From assembly GCA_012520845.1 (NCBI GenBank), contig JAAYNL010000015.1, positions 186,001 through 250,000 on the forward strand: a DNA stretch of 64,000 nt. Direction: 5' to 3'. Source of the DNA: Thermoplasmatales archaeon (GTDB taxonomy: Archaea > Thermoplasmatota > Thermoplasmata > Methanomassiliicoccales > Methanomethylophilaceae). The notes beneath the pieces were generated by a model. That model was given only the letters and a program-made list of their open reading frames with translations, made no database searches and had not been told where the DNA came from. Both the position numbers and the translations under genes were made by a program. Every line of letters begins with the position of its first letter. Position 1 is the first letter of the stretch. Shown here piece by piece: positions 61,072 through 64,000 of this stretch.

Positions 61072-63285
61072 ATGGCGAAAAGGTCCGAGTTCGACCAATG
61101 GGCGATCGACTGGATTGAGTCGGAGAAAAAGGCAGGCAGGAAATGCTTCGACGTCAAGAAACGCGGCAACTCCTACTACGTCTATTACCAATCGACCAGG
61201 TACAACGCGGAGACCAAGAAAAGGGAAAAGGTGTCCGGCTACCTGGGCAGGCTCATCGAGGGCGTCGGCCTCGTCGAGCCGGACTCGTATTCCGAGGATG
61301 ACGAGATCGTAACGCCGACCAGGTATGGCCTCGGGGTCGACACCGGCGGCACCTACACAGACGCCGTGATCCTCGATTTGGACGATTTCTCGGTCGTGGC
61401 GAAAAGGAAATCCAGGACGACCCACCACGACCTGACCAAGGGCCTGTATGCTTCGGTAGAGGCCGTGTTCGCCTCTTGCGACGTGCAACCCGAGGAAATT
61501 GCGCTGGTAGGCATATCCACAACCCTGGCCACGAACTCGGTGCTGGAGGGGCACGGCGGTCAGGTCGGCCTGCTTTTGATAGGATGGGACCCGATGTCCC
61601 CCGTGAATTTCGGCGAGAAGACGCAGGCGTTCATAAAGGGCGGTTTCGACAGCAAGGGCAGGGCCGTCCAGGCCCTGAGTAAGGCTGACGTCGTCGCCGC
61701 GATAGAGAAGGTGTCCGACGGCATCGACGCCATAGCGATATCCGGGTTGTTCGCCAACCTCAATCCCTCGCAGGAGAAGAAAGTCAAGGAATTGGCCATG
61801 GAGATCACCGGCCTGCCGACGGTGGCGGGCCACGAGCTTTCCGCCGAGATGGGCATCGATGTCAGGGCGGAGACCGCCGTGCTGAACGGCAGGCTCATAC
61901 CCATCGTCAGCAAATTCTTCGACGGCGTGGAGTCCACCTTCCGCGGCATGGGCATCACGGCGCCAATCATGGCCTATAAGGGGGACGGGTCCGTCATGAC
62001 CTTGGAGGAGGCCCGCAAATACCCCGTGGAAACAATCCTTTCCGGCCCCGCCGCCAGTTCCATGGGGGGCAAGGTGCTGTCCGGCGTGGAGGACTGCGTC
62101 GTCGTCGACATCGGCGGCACCTCCACCGACATCGCCGTCATGGACGGCGGGTTCCCGCAGATACAGTTCGACGGCGCCAGGGTCGGCGGTTGGAGGACCA
62201 GGGTCAAGGCCGTGGACATGCGCACCGTCGCCCTGGGTGGGGATTCCCGCATCCACATCGCGGAAGGCAACAAATTCCTGATAGGCCCGGAGCGGGTCAT
62301 ACCGCTGTCGACGTTCGTACAGGGCAGGCCCGGGCTGGCCAGGAAAATCGCCTACGAGACCATTTTCGAGTATTACGAGGCGGACGACTCCTTCGACGCC
62401 AGGGGCCTCGGCGAGAAGGAAGCCCGCATATTCGCCGCCGCCAAGGGGAGGGGCCCCGTGACCCAGATGGAGATAATGGATGCCACCAAGGGCCTTTGGA
62501 TAATTGACGAGGAGCTCAAATCCCTGGTGTCCCAAGGCGCGTTGGAGATGGCCTCCCTCACCCCCACGGACGTGATGGTCACCCTCGGCCTGTACGAGAA
62601 CGGCGACCGGAAGGGCGCCGAGGCGGGCGTGGAGGCCGTCGCCCTGAGGACGGGCATGACCCGGGACCAGGCCGCCCACGTCCTCTACGAGGAAATCAAG
62701 GTCGGCGTCGCCGAGGCCATAATGTCCAAGATGTTCGACGACGAATTCGAGGCCTGGAGGGACAGGGGGTCCGAGACGCTCATGAGGCGCATGGCCGGTC
62801 TCGACCGCAACGGCAAGATGTCCATATCAGCGAATTTCAGCGTGCCCATCGTCGGCATCGGCGCGCCCGCCAGGCACATGATGTCCGACATCGCCGAGAG
62901 GCTGGGCGCCGAGGTGATTTTCCCGGAGAACCACGATGTCGGCAACGCCGTGGGCGTAATCACCAGCAAGATCTCCGAATCCATGACCGCCGTCGTGGTG
63001 CCCACGCCGGACTACAGGTTCATGGCCACGGTGCCGTTCATGGGCGCAAGCTACCACGCCCACCTGGGCAGCGCCGTCTCATCCGCTCGCAGCAGCCTCG
63101 AGTCCATGCTCCATTCCAAGGTGAAGGGCCAGGGCGGCAGGAACATCGCCACCTCGTCGAAAATAAAGACGTTCTTCGCTGCGGAGGGCCGCATGGGGGA
63201 ATGGGACGAGACCGTCATAGCCCGCACCGTCAACCGGGTGGAGATAGTCTCCAGGGCGATCGGGGACCCGCCGGAGGTCCTTTGA
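61072..63285 (+). CDS. Hydantoinase/oxoprolinase (HyuA)-type ASKHA protein with transposase-like N-terminal domain
   Basis: 737 residues. Residues 1-75 (KKRGNSYYVYYQSTRYN...KVSGYLGRLIEG) look like the N-terminal module found in IS1634-type transposases. Residues about 84-560 are HyuA: YGLGVDTGGTYTDAV, STTLATNSVLEG, CVVVDIGGTSTDIAVMDGG. Position between a corrinoid gene and an MtbA-type gene suggests a role in methyl-transfer, perhaps reactivating the corrinoid protein; this is inference. Confidence 0.82.
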   Translation: MAKRSEFDQWAIDWIESEKKAGRKCFDVKKRGNSYYVYYQSTRYNAETKKREKVSGYLGRLIEGVGLVEPDSYSEDDEIVTPTRYGLGVDTGGTYTDAVILDLDDFSVVAKRKSRTTHHDLTKGLYASVEAVFASCDVQPEEIALVGISTTLATNSVLEGHGGQVGLLLIGWDPMSPVNFGEKTQAFIKGGFDSKGRAVQALSKADVVAAIEKVSDGIDAIAISGLFANLNPSQEKKVKELAMEITGLPTVAGHELSAEMGIDVRAETAVLNGRLIPIVSKFFDGVESTFRGMGITAPIMAYKGDGSVMTLEEARKYPVETILSGPAASSMGGKVLSGVEDCVVVDIGGTSTDIAVMDGGFPQIQFDGARVGGWRTRVKAVDMRTVALGGDSRIHIAEGNKFLIGPERVIPLSTFVQGRPGLARKIAYETIFEYYEADDSFDARGLGEKEARIFAAAKGRGPVTQMEIMDATKGLWIIDEELKSLVSQGALEMASLTPTDVMVTLGLYENGDRKGAEAGVEAVALRTGMTRDQAAHVLYEEIKVGVAEAIMSKMFDDEFEAWRDRGSETLMRRMAGLDRNGKMSISANFSVPIVGIGAPARHMMSDIAERLGAEVIFPENHDVGNAVGVITSKISESMTAVVVPTPDYRFMATVPFMGASYHAHLGSAVSSARSSLESMLHSKVKGQGGRNIATSSKIKTFFAAEGRMGEWDETVIARTVNRVEIVSRAIGDPPEVL

Positions 63286-63381
63286 GGGCGCCCCAGCGGG
63301 TTAAACGGGCTTATCCCGAAACGCCCGGTTGAAACGTTAAATAAGTTGAGTCCCATCCCGCAACCACGGAGAGATAATACT

Positions 63382-64000
63382 ATGTCTATGACTCCAAGAG
63401 AAAGAGTGCTTGCAGCGATGAGGATGGAAGAACTGGACAGGCCCCCCGCGGCCGTGTTCACCCAGAGCGCCACCATCGGCCAGATGGACGCCCTTGGTAT
63501 CGCTTGGCCCGAGGCCCACTCGAACGCCAAGATGATGGCCAAACTGGGCGCCGGCCAGGCGGAAGTGCTCGGCTTCGAGGCGGTAAGGGCTTCCTTCTGC
63601 CTCACCGCCGAGGCGGAGAGGCTCGGGTGCAAGGTGGACCCCGGCAAAAAGAACAGCACCCCGATGCTGAAGGCCCACCCCCACAAGTTCGACCCCATGT
63701 CCGGCGAGTACGACGAGCCCCACCTTATGGACCCCGAGGAATTCCTGAAGGGCGGAAGGGTCAAGACCGTGCTGGAAGCGGTCGAGATCATGAAGAAGGA
63801 CTACGGCGACAAATACCCCGTCATCGCGGGGAACACTGGCCCCTTCACCCTGGCCGGCCACCTGGTGTCCACCGAGAACCTCGTTTTCGGCATCCTGATG
63901 GCCCCTGATGAGGTCCACAAGTGGCTGGACGCCGTCGCGCCCATCACCAAAATCTACAGCCAGGCCCTCGCGGACGCCGGCGCGGACTTCGTCCAGATGT
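63382..64000 (+). CDS. Methylcobamide:CoM methyltransferase (MtbA/MtaA family), truncated by window edge
   Basis: First 206 codons only. MTPRERVLAAMRMEELDRPPAAVFTQSAT is the uroporphyrinogen-decarboxylase-like start of MtaA/MtbA, followed by IAGNTGPFTLAGHLV and a VHKWLDAV helix. It transfers the methyl group from the corrinoid protein to coenzyme M. The Zn-binding motif is beyond the edge, so MtbA versus MtaA cannot be decided. Confidence 0.9.
   Translation, partial: MSMTPRERVLAAMRMEELDRPPAAVFTQSATIGQMDALGIAWPEAHSNAKMMAKLGAGQAEVLGFEAVRASFCLTAEAERLGCKVDPGKKNSTPMLKAHPHKFDPMSGEYDEPHLMDPEEFLKGGRVKTVLEAVEIMKKDYGDKYPVIAGNTGPFTLAGHLVSTENLVFGILMAPDEVHKWLDAVAPITKIYSQALADAGADFVQM

Overview
The window reads as a high-GC archaeal chromosome segment, most likely a methylotrophic methanogen of the Thermoplasmatota (Methanomassiliicoccales-like). 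The evidence for this is: archaeal SecY-DUF106-Cmk-Cbf5 gene order; aRF1, eS1, eL37, eL41, Lsm, PurP, Get3, TrpRS and PheS of archaeal type; BHB-type tRNA introns; HdrCB without HdrA or mcr nearby; and a corrinoid protein / ASKHA (HyuA-like) protein / MtbA-type methyltransferase block at the right edge. Almost every gene stops with TGA, some with TAA and only one (eL37) with TAG, which fits a lineage where UAG is reserved for pyrrolysine, although no Pyl gene is in the window.

Layout. 1-5 kb: end of secY, EMC3/YidC-like DUF106 protein, cmk, cbf5 and two uncharacterised genes. 5-7.6 kb: a ZnuABC-type metal importer on the minus strand. 7.7-9.5 kb: accessory genes (Fic protein with an 11-bp iteron array upstream; RelBE-like toxin-antitoxin pair). 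9.6-21 kb: translation genes (trpS, pheS, dtd2, prf1, argS) mixed with UMP kinase, a GNAT, a lipoate-ligase-like protein and purP. 21-23.8 kb: MgtE/SLC41 transporter divergent from two PhoU-TrkA_C proteins. 23.9-25.1 kb: an unrecognised three-gene cassette led by a winged-helix regulator. 25.3-35 kb: tRNA-Gln, adk, a GlcD-type oxidase, a membrane protease, PvlArgDC, PAC2, M16 peptidase, a hydrogenase-type maturation protease, a DUF1538 transporter and a regulator. 35-36.5 kb: hdrCB, with a clear terminator. 36.5-39 kb: AAA_14 ATPase, an AT-rich gap with a duplicated element, and eS1. 39-46 kb: intron-containing tRNA-Met, a Get3-unknown-AMMECR1-pyrC-YkgJ operon, then lsm-eL37-purF. 46-49.3 kb: second AAA_14 ATPase with 33-bp iterons, tRNA-Ala, and an AlbA_2/Schlafen-type regulator with 11-bp iterons. 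49.3-51.4 kb: amidohydrolase, membrane protein, tRNA-Arg with a T-loop intron, eL41, and tRNA-Trp with a box C/D intron. 51.5-57.2 kb: DUF711, ACT, cimA, hom and ACT genes for isoleucine/threonine synthesis, and argF. 57.2-60.1 kb: GAN/RecJ-like nuclease, a DnaQ-like nuclease and a phosphoesterase. 60.2-64 kb: the methyl-transfer genes, the last running off the edge.

Three observations stand out. (1) tRNA-Arg(UCU) carries a 24-nt intron at position 59/60 in the T-loop, bounded by a perfect bulge-helix-bulge. (2) The tRNA-Trp intron reads as a box C/D RNA whose two guides land on positions 34 and 39 by the N+5 rule. (3) Four solitary accessory genes (Fic, AlbA_2 and two AAA_14 ATPases) each sit behind their own set of repeats in AT-rich DNA, which suggests a shared style of self-regulation.
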